A stretch of 12,093 nucleotides of DNA, taken from positions 1 through 12,093 of the forward strand of contig CALAIJ010000066.1 in assembly GCA_937923365.1 (NCBI GenBank), written 5' to 3'. Under the pieces are notes generated by a model. The model had not been told where the DNA came from, did not search any database, and saw only the letters and a list, made by a program, of their open reading frames with translations. Positions 1-7,366 of this stretch are shown in pieces. A program made the translations under genes and the position numbers. Origin of the DNA: an uncultured Sulfitobacter sp. GTDB taxonomy: Bacteria > Pseudomonadota > Alphaproteobacteria > Rhodobacterales > Rhodobacteraceae. Position 1 is the stretch's first letter, and each line of letters opens with the position of its first letter.

Positions 1-266
1 TGACAGAAGAGACCAGCATTCGGGTGGTCGATCATGTGGTCATCGAACATGGCGCAACCCCGATGGATGCGCTTTTTCACGGCTTGAAAGCGGGGTCGCC
101 GAACAACGGTCAGGTCGATCAAACAGCGATGGTGGCGGGGACACATCCGCTGCCGAGGCATACCCCTGAAGGCGGCTACCAACTTGTGCGGATTGGAGAC
201 GCCATCGCAGGGCGCAATATCCACGCCGCGCTCTACGACGCGCTAAGGATTTGCAAAGACGCCTGA
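1..266 (+). CDS. C-terminal fragment of a probable NADH:flavin oxidoreductase (old yellow enzyme / trimethylamine dehydrogenase-like)
   Basis: The reading frame is already open at base 3 and ends at TGA 264-266, so only the last 87 or so residues of the protein are present; the first ATG in view (24) is internal. The end of the protein reads VRIGDAIAGRNIHAALYDALR. This matches the closing NAD/FAD-domain motif (RIGDA...RNxHAAxYDALR) of the large flavoproteins that join an old-yellow-enzyme barrel to a dinucleotide-binding domain, such as the dimethylglycine and stachydrine demethylase-like oxidoreductases. The preceding VIEHGATPMDALFHGLK also fits that family. The barrel, the FMN site and the iron-sulfur cysteines lie outside the window, so the substrate cannot be named. 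The gene converges on slcD with a 29-bp gap that holds no clear terminator hairpin. A link to sulfonate metabolism is not supported. Confidence 0.62.
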   Translation, partial: TEETSIRVVDHVVIEHGATPMDALFHGLKAGSPNNGQVDQTAMVAGTHPLPRHTPEGGYQLVRIGDAIAGRNIHAALYDALRICKDA

Positions 267-295
267 CGCCCTTGCCATGCGCCTACAGGATGTTC

Positions 296-1420
296 TCAAG
301 CGGTGCTCTCACGCCCTTTTCGGATGTCAGATTGGTCCAGCCTGACCTGACCTGTTTGCGCCATCGCAATGCTCAGCTCGTCACTCAGCACATCCCACAT
401 CCGGTTCAATCCGGCCTCGCCCCCTGCGGCGATGGCAAACTGCAAGATGCGGCCAAAGAAGGTAAAGTCTGCCCCGGTGTTCAGCGCCTTGAGCGCATCT
501 TCGCCAGAGCGTAACCCGCTGTCAAAGAACAGCGGCATGTCGGGGCCGACGGCATCACGGATCAGCGGCAGAACGGTGATGGGGCAGGGCGCGCTCTCAA
601 GCTGGCGCGCGCCGTGGCTTGAGACCTGAATGGCGTCAACGCCCGCCTCTTTCAGCAGCACGGCATCCTCGACATCCAGGACACCTTTGACCACCAGCTT
701 GCCGGGCCATGCATCGCGCATCTTCCTAAGGGTATCCCAGTTGGCTGCCGCACGGCTTTCGGTGCGGTCAAACTCGTATCCGGGCATGTCAAAGTTGGCC
801 ATGCCGGGCTTGCCAGCGATCAGACTGTTCAGGGACCAGCGCGGGTGCATTGCAAAGTCGATGAACTGTTTTGGCCCGATCCTGAACGGCATCTTGAAGC
901 CGTGGCGCAACTCGCGCGGGCGGCGGCCGACTTCGGGCACATCGGCGGTAAGCACAAGGGTTTCGTACCCCGCATCCCGCGCGCGATCAACCAGCTTGAA
1001 AGTGCCCGTACCGTCGCCGCTAAAGTAGATCTGGAACCATGCGTTGCCTTGGGCAACCTCGATGATTTTCTCCAGCGGGGTTGAGGCGACGGTCGAGACA
1101 CCGTGCGGCACCGAATGCTTGGCTGCCAGACGGGCCAGCATCAGGTCCGCGCCCGGGCCGGACAGATTGCACATGCCCATCGGCGCGATGCCGAAAGGGC
1201 GGCTGGCCTCAGCACCGAAAATCGCTGTGCTCAGGGACCGGTTGCGCACATCGCGCAGGATACGGGGCCGTAGGGTGATGGCATCAAGTGCTGCGCGATT
1301 GCGCGCCGCACCCGTTTCCGCCCCTGCGGCCCCGTCAATATAGTCAAAGATCATCCACGGCAGACGCTTTTGGGCGATGGCCCGTGCGTCTGCCGCTGAA
1401 TGGATGTCTTTCGCACTCAT
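296..1420 (-). CDS. slcD: FMN-dependent 2-hydroxyacid dehydrogenase, probable membrane-associated sulfolactate dehydrogenase
   Basis: This 374-residue protein belongs to the lactate/glycolate/mandelate flavoprotein family. It probably oxidises 3-sulfolactate to 3-sulfopyruvate and passes electrons to the respiratory chain. All family active-site residues can be placed: Y27 (FDYIDG), Y132 (WFQIYF), D160 and R167 (TADVPEVGRR), K245 (VVKGV), the catalytic base H269 and substrate-binding R272. The usual SNHGGRQL signature reads SSHGARQL here, so two motif positions differ. There is no cytochrome b2 heme domain; the barrel starts almost at residue 1. The ATG at 1420 abuts the comE TAA (1423-1421) with no spacer, and GAAGG inside the end of comE serves as ribosome site. 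It is the last gene of the operon, directly behind the decarboxylase that would use its product. The sulfolactate assignment comes from this context and from the similar Roseovarius arrangement; the family alone would allow L-lactate or another 2-hydroxyacid. Confidence 0.78.
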   Translation of the reverse strand: MSAKDIHSAADARAIAQKRLPWMIFDYIDGAAGAETGAARNRAALDAITLRPRILRDVRNRSLSTAIFGAEASRPFGIAPMGMCNLSGPGADLMLARLAAKHSVPHGVSTVASTPLEKIIEVAQGNAWFQIYFSGDGTGTFKLVDRARDAGYETLVLTADVPEVGRRPRELRHGFKMPFRIGPKQFIDFAMHPRWSLNSLIAGKPGMANFDMPGYEFDRTESRAAANWDTLRKMRDAWPGKLVVKGVLDVEDAVLLKEAGVDAIQVSSHGARQLESAPCPITVLPLIRDAVGPDMPLFFDSGLRSGEDALKALNTGADFTFFGRILQFAIAAGGEAGLNRMWDVLSDELSIAMAQTGQVRLDQSDIRKGRESTA

Positions 1421-1975
1421 TTAGGCCTTCACAGCTTCCATAAAGCGGTGACGGATCACAACGGGGTCCATGGTGATGACGGGCAGCTTGATGTTGCCGC
1501 TGTCGCATTTGCATACGATGATCGTCATTTCGTCACTGTCGATGGCCGACTGCAACACGGGACCAAGGTCCTTGTCCTGCACTTCGATGACGTTCTCGCA
1601 ACCGCAAGCTGTGGCAACAGCCGACAGCGAGGTTTTCATGCCCGCATAGGTCGGCTGGTCGCCGGTGGAGCCATAAGACCCGTTGTCGATGATCAGCAGC
1701 GTGTAGTTGCCCGTCGCATTGTTGGCGATGGTGGGCAGCGTGCCAAGATTGGTCAGCACAGAGCCGTCACCGTCGATCGAAATGACAGGTTTGTCCTGCG
1801 CCAATGCCAGACCAAAACCGATGGAGGATGACAGTCCCATCGTTCCCAGCATGTAAAAGTTGGTAGGCTGGTCGTCGATCATGTGCAGCTCTTGGCTGGG
1901 CAGACCGATGTTGCAGACAACAAGGTGATCACGGATGATCGGGGCGATTTCTTTCAAGATTTCTGAACGGATCAT
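1421..1975 (-). CDS. comE: Sulfopyruvate decarboxylase, beta subunit
   Basis: This 184-residue protein is the thiamine-diphosphate-binding half of a two-subunit decarboxylase that converts 3-sulfopyruvate to sulfoacetaldehyde and CO2 in the cytoplasm. The cofactor motif starts with GDG at residues 69-71 and closes with DNGSYGSTG (D97, N98) 25 residues later, which would hold Mg2+ and the diphosphate. The MGLSSSIGFGLALA segment at 46-59 is typical of the C-terminal domain of ThDP enzymes. The start is ATG 1975 (MIRSEILKEI); the frame is open further upstream, but that stretch is only a shadow of comD. The start codon shares four bases (ATGA, 1975-1972) with the comD stop, so the two subunits are probably translationally coupled in a 1:1 ratio. 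Phosphonopyruvate decarboxylase is a close relative, but the surrounding sulfonate genes favour sulfopyruvate. Confidence 0.87.
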   Translation of the reverse strand: MIRSEILKEIAPIIRDHLVVCNIGLPSQELHMIDDQPTNFYMLGTMGLSSSIGFGLALAQDKPVISIDGDGSVLTNLGTLPTIANNATGNYTLLIIDNGSYGSTGDQPTYAGMKTSLSAVATACGCENVIEVQDKDLGPVLQSAIDSDEMTIIVCKCDSGNIKLPVITMDPVVIRHRFMEAVKA

Positions 1976-2478
1976 TGGTCGCCGTAGCCTCCCCAGAAGT
2001 TGGCGTCTGTCAGGATCGCCACAGGTTTGTTGGACATGAAGGTGTATTTGAGTATGTTGTCGAACTCTTCGACATCCTTTTGCCAATGGAAGTGGTAGGT
2101 GGGGATGTTCAATTGCGCCAGCAGCGCTTTGGTGTGAACGGCCATTTCCACCTGACAAGACACCGGCTCGCGCAGCTCTCCTCGATAGGAAATCAGCATC
2201 GGCAGGGGCATCCGGTAGAACTGCGTCAGTGTCGCCAGCGTGTTCAGCGTCACGCCAAGTGCTGTGTTCTGCATGATGATCATCGGGCGCTTGCCCCCCA
2301 TGAACGCACCGGCGCACAGCCCCATGCCTTCGTCTTCCTTGTTGGAGGGAATGTGGAAAATCTCATCGCGGTTTTCGACTTCTTCGATCACACCGGCCAG
2401 CTGTTTGCAGGGGACGGTGGTCACGAATGAGACATCGTTGGCGACAAGATCGTCGACAATCTTTTTGTCGATGTTCAT
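1972..2478 (-). CDS. comD: Sulfopyruvate decarboxylase, alpha subunit
   Basis: This 168-residue protein is the pyrimidine-binding half of the ThDP decarboxylase, partner of ComE. The acidic cluster at 48-50 (NKEDEGMGLCAGAFMGGKRP region) corresponds to the segment carrying the glutamate that activates the thiamine ring. It is followed by MIIMQNTALG, a conserved core strand and helix, and PMLISYRGE near residue 100, shared with sulfopyruvate and phosphonopyruvate decarboxylases. The protein is about half the length of single-chain ThDP decarboxylases, as expected when the domains are split. The start at ATG 2478 (MNIDKK) is preceded by AAAGG about nine bases upstream. Longer in-frame extensions run into uspA and are unlikely. 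The 47-bp gap to uspA is the longest in this half of the operon but holds no evident promoter. Confidence 0.87.
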   Translation of the reverse strand: MNIDKKIVDDLVANDVSFVTTVPCKQLAGVIEEVENRDEIFHIPSNKEDEGMGLCAGAFMGGKRPMIIMQNTALGVTLNTLATLTQFYRMPLPMLISYRGELREPVSCQVEMAVHTKALLAQLNIPTYHFHWQKDVEEFDNILKYTFMSNKPVAILTDANFWGGYGDQ

Positions 2479-2525
2479 CAGATTGGGCCTTTCGGTTTGG
2501 TGCGCAAATTGGCGCGTGTTGGAGT

Positions 2526-2936
2526 TTACGAAGAACGGTGGACGTGAACCGCACAGGGTGCATGACGCACAACGCGGGCGGCCGTGGAGCCAAGCAAATA
2601 GTCGCTGAGCCCCGGTTTGTGAGAGCCGATGACAATACACTCGATATCATGCGCACCGGCATAGTCGATGATCGTGCGATAGGTGTGGCCTTTGATGATC
2701 TCGGCTTTGATGCCGCTCAGGCCCGTCAGTTTTTCCGCCAGTTGCGCCTTGGCCTGTGAAAACCCTTCGGCGACGACATCCGCATCAAGGTAGGCCGTTA
2801 CTGAACCCTGTGGCGCCTCATAGACGTGCAGGGCGATGATCTCTCCGCCGTCACCGGCCAGAGCTTGCGCAATGGCCAACGTCTGAGAAGACAGGCCGTG
2901 GTCAAGTGCCATAGGAACCAGAACTTTGCGGTACAT
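2526..2936 (-). CDS. Universal stress protein (UspA family)
   Basis: This 136-residue protein is a single Usp domain. It opens with the hydrophobic strand MYRKVLVPMALD and closes with VIGSHKPGLSDYLLGSTAAR followed by a final strand, as in nucleotide-binding Usp proteins. The usual GxHGxxG loop reads GSHKPG (104-109), which is one residue shorter and lacks the second glycine, while the distal GST (116-118) is kept. ATP binding is therefore plausible but not certain. The role of such proteins is generally a soluble dimer induced by stress or starvation. A GGAG ribosome site lies seven bases upstream of the ATG. It lies between hpsP and comD, 23 bp from the former, so it should be co-expressed with DHPS catabolism. 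Usp genes occur in other sulfonate clusters of this group, but its job here is unknown. Confidence 0.88.
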   Translation of the reverse strand: MYRKVLVPMALDHGLSSQTLAIAQALAGDGGEIIALHVYEAPQGSVTAYLDADVVAEGFSQAKAQLAEKLTGLSGIKAEIIKGHTYRTIIDYAGAHDIECIVIGSHKPGLSDYLLGSTAARVVRHAPCAVHVHRSS

Positions 2937-2959
2937 GGGTCGTCTCCGTTCGGGGGGCG

Positions 2960-3940
2960 TCAGGCCCAGGGCAGCAGGACAATTTTGGGAGGGGCAACCG
3001 TGCCGCGGCGCAGGTCTTTGAAGGCATCCGCACCGTTCGACAAGGGCCGCTCTTCGGTCCAGTCCAGTGCGCCAAGGCTGCCGTCAAAGATGGCCGCTGC
3101 GGTGTCGCGGAAGTCTTGCATGGTGTAGGTATACGTTCCGATGAATGTGATCTCTTGCAGGGTGATCCGCCGTATGTCGAGCCCGCCTGCGTCTTCGCCA
3201 AGTCCAATGTGGGCGATCACGCCGCCGGGGGTGGCGCGGGCCGATGCCGTCGCGCGGGTGGCGGCGTATCCGACCGCGTCGATAACGATCGGATATTGCT
3301 CCTCGGTCGCCTCAACAGCGTTTTCGCCACAGGTATCTTTCAGGAATGCGCGGCGGCCCGCGTTCGGCTCCACGATGGTAATGTCACTCACGTCCATTGC
3401 GCGCAGTGCGAGTGCGGCGGCCAATCCGATTGCCCCGCCGCCAATGACCAAGGCGCGACGGGCATCCGTCATGTGCACCGCCTCCAGCGCCAGACGAACG
3501 GCATGCCAACTGACCGCAAGTGGTTCGGCAAGGGCCGCTTTGGCCAAAGGCACATCCGCGGGCACTTCGACAAGGTTCTCTGGGGGCATCGTGACATATT
3601 GCGCAAACGCGCCTTCACGCGGCTGCATCGAGATGATCTGACGGTCAGGGCAGAGATTCTCGCGGCCGCTGCGGCAGGCTGGGCAGGTTTTGCAATTCAC
3701 CAACGGGTTGATGGTCACGCGCTTGCCGTCGTCGGCACCGCCGACGATGACGCCGGCAGCCTCATGGCCCAAAATCAGCGGGGCAGGGCGCCGCGCATCG
3801 TGACCCAAATAGGCATGCATGTCAGAGCCGCAGATGCCCACGGCGTCGATGCGGATCAACGCTTCGCCTTGCGCGGCCACAGGGGTCGGCATGTCGCGGT
3901 AGTTCAGCGTTTCCACGCCGTCATAGACCAAAGCTTTCAT
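2960..3940 (-). CDS. hpsP: Zinc-dependent alcohol dehydrogenase, probable DHPS 2-dehydrogenase
   Basis: This 326-residue medium-chain dehydrogenase is slightly short for the family (about 340-350). The catalytic zinc ligands are C37 (GICGSD), H59-E60 (GHE) and E139 (AEP). The structural zinc site is complete with C83, C86, C89 and C97. The Rossmann motif GGGAIG is at 167-172, and E191 at the end of the next strand points to NAD. Together with HpsO it is expected to oxidise or reduce the C2 hydroxyl of DHPS, allowing the S enantiomer to be converted to R. The ATG at 3940 overlaps the hpsO stop by four bases (ATGA), with GGAGGG upstream. The hpsO/hpsP naming follows the order described for Cupriavidus and Roseobacter clusters and could be swapped. 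A sorbitol or threonine dehydrogenase annotation would be the generic alternative. Confidence 0.78.
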   Translation of the reverse strand: MKALVYDGVETLNYRDMPTPVAAQGEALIRIDAVGICGSDMHAYLGHDARRPAPLILGHEAAGVIVGGADDGKRVTINPLVNCKTCPACRSGRENLCPDRQIISMQPREGAFAQYVTMPPENLVEVPADVPLAKAALAEPLAVSWHAVRLALEAVHMTDARRALVIGGGAIGLAAALALRAMDVSDITIVEPNAGRRAFLKDTCGENAVEATEEQYPIVIDAVGYAATRATASARATPGGVIAHIGLGEDAGGLDIRRITLQEITFIGTYTYTMQDFRDTAAAIFDGSLGALDWTEERPLSNGADAFKDLRRGTVAPPKIVLLPWA

Positions 3941-4701
3941 TTCGCCGTAAACCCTCCGTCCACCATGAGGACTTGCCCCGTTACATATGCTGAAGCATCC
4001 GAGCAGAGAAACAGAAGCGGTCCGTCCATGTCTGCCAGCGTGCCATTGCGCCCTGCACAGGTCTGTGCAGCGTTGCGGGCCGCACGTTCGGGATCGTCAA
4101 AGACTGCTGCGGTGAGCTCCGTCGGGAAAAAGCCGGGCCCGATCGCGTTGGCAGTAATGCCATCGCGCGACCACGCCTCGGCCATGGCGCGGGTCAACTG
4201 ACCGATGCCTGCTTTGGACGCGCCATAAGCGATCCCGCCCGGAAAGGCCCGCGTGGTCTGCAACGAGGCAAAGTTCACGATCCGGCCCCAGCCTTTTGCT
4301 TTCATCGCAGGCACAAGGGCCTGAGAGATAAAGAAGGGTGCGCTGAGGTTCAGCGCAATGGTCCGGTCCCAACCCTCTGCGGTCACGTCATCGGCGACTT
4401 CGCGGGTGTTTACCCCTGCTGCATGCACAACAATGTCGGGGGCCCCGAAGGGGGCGGATACCGCATCGCGCAAGGCATAAACCCCGTCACGATCCGCCAC
4501 ATCCGCCGCAACAACAGCGCAGGCCGCCCCAATCTCGGCTTGCAACCCGTCCAGTGCATCCTGCCTGCGGGCAACGCCCACGACCTGCGCACCGGCGGCG
4601 GCCAAAGCCACAGCCGCACGGCGACCAAGGCCGGAACTGGCCCCGGTCACAACCGCAACGCGGCCTGTCAGATCAAACAATGCAGACGGGTTGGCGGTCA
4701 T
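3937..4701 (-). CDS. hpsO: Short-chain dehydrogenase/reductase, probable DHPS 2-dehydrogenase
   Basis: This 254-residue classical SDR carries the cofactor motif TGASSGLG at 19-26, a variant HAAG (93-96) in place of NNAG, and the catalytic tetrad N118, S146, Y159 and K163 (YGASK). The C-terminal MVDGGFTAK is typical. At the end of the second strand there is A44-R45-R46 instead of an aspartate, which suggests NADP rather than NAD. It probably acts with HpsP on the C2 position of DHPS through the keto intermediate. ATG 4701 is chosen because the longer open frame upstream overlaps hpsN and adds non-family sequence; the gap to the hpsN stop is four bases and the ribosome site is weak, so translation may depend on hpsN. 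Generic gluconate 5-dehydrogenase-like SDRs look similar, so the substrate call depends on context. Confidence 0.78.
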   Translation of the reverse strand: MTANPSALFDLTGRVAVVTGASSGLGRRAAVALAAAGAQVVGVARRQDALDGLQAEIGAACAVVAADVADRDGVYALRDAVSAPFGAPDIVVHAAGVNTREVADDVTAEGWDRTIALNLSAPFFISQALVPAMKAKGWGRIVNFASLQTTRAFPGGIAYGASKAGIGQLTRAMAEAWSRDGITANAIGPGFFPTELTAAVFDDPERAARNAAQTCAGRNGTLADMDGPLLFLCSDASAYVTGQVLMVDGGFTAK

Positions 4702-4705
4702 TGGA

Positions 4706-6013
4706 TCAGCCGTCCGCCGACAGGTCGAAATTCTCGCCGGGGAAGTACTTGGCCAAACGCACGTCTGCTGCACGCGCGTGACCTTCCATCCCTTCAAGAC
4801 GCGAGATACGCGCCGTGGCTTCGGCAACCCGCTTGGACGCATCCCGCGTGGTGCGCTGCCAGGTGACGATCTTCATGTACTTGTGGACGGACAGCCCGCC
4901 TGTGTACCCAGCGGCGCCGGATGTCGGCAAAACGTGGTTGGTGCCGGAGGCTTTGTCGCCATACGAAACCGTGGTCTCTTCGCCCAGAAACAAGGAGCCG
5001 TAGCAGGTAAGACGGTCCAGCCACCAATCGGGGTCCTCGGCTTGCACGGTCAGGTGTTCGGGTGCGTAGTCGTCAGAACATGCGGCCATTTCCTCGCGAT
5101 CGGCGCAGAGGATCACTTCGGCATAGTCACGCCATGCGGCAAAGGCGTTTTCGCGGTTCACATCTGGCAGGTCATCGATCAGGCCGGGGACCAGCTCCAT
5201 CACCTTTTCGGCCATCGCGCGGTCATCCGTGACCAGCCAGACGGGTGAGTTGTAGCCATGCTCGGCTTGACTGACGAGGTCGGTCGCGACGATGTGTGCG
5301 TCCGCGTGTTTGTCTGCAAGGATCAGACTGTCTGTGGGACCCGCGATCATGTCGATGCCGACGCGGCCAAACAGGATGCGCTTGGCTTCGGCAACAAACT
5401 GATTGCCCGGACCGACAAGGATGTTCGCTTTGGGCAGGCCAAACAGACCGAATGTCATGGCCGCGACGCCCTGAACGCCCCCCAGTGCAAGAATTTTGTC
5501 AGCGCCACAGATATGCGCGGCATACACGATTGCAGGGGCCACGCCTACGTCGGGGCGGGGCGGGGAGCAGGCGGTAATGTGCCGGCATCCCGCGACTTTG
5601 GCGGTGGTCACGGTCATGATGGCAGAGGAGATATGGCTGTAGCGCCCCCCCGGCACGTAGCAGCCCGCAGCATCGACAGGGATCGCTTTTTGGCCCGCAA
5701 TGAAACCCGGTTCGATCTCCATCTCGACATTGGTCAGGGTGGATTTCTGAATCTCGGCAAAGCGGCGCACATTGTCATGGGCAAAACGGATGTCCGCCTT
5801 GAGCTTTTCAGGCACCAGTGCGCAAGCCGCCTCGATCTCTTCGGGGGAGAGCATGACATTGCCCTCGTAGCGGTCAAACTTTTTGGCATACTCAAGGGCC
5901 GTCGCGTCACCGCCCGCTTCGATATCGTTGAGAATGTTTTGCACAATCTCATGCGTCTCGGAGGCATCCGATTTTGCGGTCAGCGTTGCTTTTTTAAGAT
6001 ATTCGCGGGTCAT
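4706..6013 (-). CDS. hpsN: Sulfopropanediol (DHPS) 3-dehydrogenase, histidinol dehydrogenase-like
   Basis: This 435-residue protein has the histidinol dehydrogenase fold but sits in a sulfonate cluster. HpsN enzymes oxidise (R)-DHPS to (R)-sulfolactate in two NAD+-dependent steps. Zinc ligands align as Q249 and H252 (SQAEHG), D353 (GDKASGTNH) and H412 (EGMEGH); the general-base pair is E319-H320 (YAPEHL). These numbers are offset by seven or ten from my recollection of the E. coli HisD ligands, so the catalytic core appears intact. The region after GTNHVLPTSG reads AAGYTGGLSVHKYMK, which departs from HisD where the histidinol side chain binds and fits a different substrate. The start at ATG 6013 has AGGA ten bases upstream, overlapping the hpsM stop. 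It is the defining gene of the cluster. A true hisD would normally sit with other histidine genes, and none are seen here. Confidence 0.9.
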   Translation of the reverse strand: MTREYLKKATLTAKSDASETHEIVQNILNDIEAGGDATALEYAKKFDRYEGNVMLSPEEIEAACALVPEKLKADIRFAHDNVRRFAEIQKSTLTNVEMEIEPGFIAGQKAIPVDAAGCYVPGGRYSHISSAIMTVTTAKVAGCRHITACSPPRPDVGVAPAIVYAAHICGADKILALGGVQGVAAMTFGLFGLPKANILVGPGNQFVAEAKRILFGRVGIDMIAGPTDSLILADKHADAHIVATDLVSQAEHGYNSPVWLVTDDRAMAEKVMELVPGLIDDLPDVNRENAFAAWRDYAEVILCADREEMAACSDDYAPEHLTVQAEDPDWWLDRLTCYGSLFLGEETTVSYGDKASGTNHVLPTSGAAGYTGGLSVHKYMKIVTWQRTTRDASKRVAEATARISRLEGMEGHARAADVRLAKYFPGENFDLSADG

Positions 6014-6025
6014 GTCGGGGGAATC

Positions 6026-7354
6026 CTATTGGTAGATTTCAGGTAACAGAGTTGTCGAAAGGGCAGGTACATAGGCGATCAACAAAACCACGATGAACAT
6101 GCACAAAACGAAAGGAACGGCGCGCGCAGCTATCTTTAGTATTGATTCACCGGTTATGCCAGATACGACAAACAGATTCAGTCCCAGCGGTGGCGTGATG
6201 AACCCGACCCCAAGGGCGGTAATCATCATGATACAGAACTGGATCTCGTTCATGCCGATGTTGTCGGCCAGCGGCTTGAGAATGGGCGCAAGGATCACGA
6301 TATTCGGTGTCGTTTCCATGACGCAGCCCGCTGCGATCAAAATGCCGATCATGAGCAGGATCAGCAGCCACGGTTCGTCCGTCATCAGCGTGACCGATGT
6401 CACAAAGCCCTGCGGCACACCCATAATCGCGAGCGCTTCGGCCAAAGGTGCCGAGAAGGCGATAATCGGCAGGATCACCCCGTTGACCTTGGCAGAGCTG
6501 AGCAACATCGCGGGGAAATCGGCCAGCTTCAGCGTGCCCATAATGAACCCCATGGCGATGGTCACGACAACAGCCGTGGCGCCCGCTTCGGTTGGTGTCA
6601 AACGACCCGAGAAGATGCCGTAAAAGATGATGCCGGGCACGATGAACGCATACCAACCCGATTTCAGCGCGCGGACAAGGTTACCGGCCCATTCACCAAA
6701 GCTCATGTTGCCGCCGCCTTCGTACCCATGGATGCGGTTCACGATCAGGTTGGTAATCAGGATCGAGATCAGGATCGCAAGACCCGGGATAAGCGCTGCC
6801 AGGAACAAGGTGGAGGCAGATATGCCCAGGACCAGACCGATGATGATGTAGGCAATCGATGGCGGGATCAGGATGCCGGTACAGGCACCCGCCGCCACAA
6901 GGGCGCAGGCGTAGGGACGGGGATATCCCGCCTCGACCAGACGCGCGATGGTCATGCGCCCCACGGCCGCAGCACCGGCCGCGTCCGAGCCGGAGATGGC
7001 CGCAAACATACCGCACACCAGCACGGTGGCAGAGCCAAAGCCGCCTTTGGCAAAGTTGGTCAATGCCTCTGCAACGTCCAGAAACTTGCGACTGAGGCCA
7101 GTGCGGACCAACACGTCACCCGTCAGGATAAAGAGCGGCACAGCAGTCAGCGCAAAAGCGTCAATGCCTGAAAACAGGCTTTCGCCCACAAGGCTGAGCG
7201 GCAGATCGCCCGACATCCACAGCATGAGGATGGCGGAGGCTCCGATAGAGGCCCAGACCGGCACGGCAAAGGCAATCAGTGCGACAAAAAGGATCACGGG
7301 CAGATAGAAATCCCAGCCCAGCTCGACAGTCTGATTAACGGCGTTCCAAAGCAT
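6026..7354 (-). CDS. hpsM: TRAP transporter large permease (DctM family), DHPS uptake
   Basis: This 442-residue inner-membrane protein has about a dozen hydrophobic segments and the conserved blocks of DctM: VPLFILTGDVLVRTG near residue 75, GMFAAISGSDAAGAAAVG near 120, ACTGILIPPSIAYIIIG near 160, and FITPPLGLNLFVVSG near 395. It is the ion-coupled transport subunit that works with HpsL and the periplasmic HpsK. The start at ATG 7354 is preceded by a strong AAGGGGG site, and the spacer to hpsL is 12 bp. It is followed 12 bp later by hpsN, so transport and first oxidation are in one transcript. DHPS as substrate is inferred from the operon; the permease sequence does not reveal it. The K/L/M letters follow the published hpsKLM usage as I recall it. 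Confidence 0.86.
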   Translation of the reverse strand: MLWNAVNQTVELGWDFYLPVILFVALIAFAVPVWASIGASAILMLWMSGDLPLSLVGESLFSGIDAFALTAVPLFILTGDVLVRTGLSRKFLDVAEALTNFAKGGFGSATVLVCGMFAAISGSDAAGAAAVGRMTIARLVEAGYPRPYACALVAAGACTGILIPPSIAYIIIGLVLGISASTLFLAALIPGLAILISILITNLIVNRIHGYEGGGNMSFGEWAGNLVRALKSGWYAFIVPGIIFYGIFSGRLTPTEAGATAVVVTIAMGFIMGTLKLADFPAMLLSSAKVNGVILPIIAFSAPLAEALAIMGVPQGFVTSVTLMTDEPWLLILLMIGILIAAGCVMETTPNIVILAPILKPLADNIGMNEIQFCIMMITALGVGFITPPLGLNLFVVSGITGESILKIAARAVPFVLCMFIVVLLIAYVPALSTTLLPEIYQ

Positions 7355-7366
7355 CGTCAGGCCCCC

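Noticed and set aside
1976..2317. N-terminal extension of comE upstream of ATG 1975
   Set aside because: This stretch overlaps comD in another frame, has no ThDP-enzyme features, and the ATGA overlap at 1975 is the natural start.
3116..4201. A 361-residue plus-strand open frame across hpsP and hpsO
   Set aside because: It spans two well-supported genes on the other strand and has no recognisable domain or ribosome site; it is an antisense shadow.
4706..6013. HpsN read as a true histidinol dehydrogenase (hisD)
   Set aside because: The catalytic and zinc residues match, but the substrate-side segment after GTNHVLPTSG differs and the neighbours are sulfonate genes, with no histidine biosynthesis genes.
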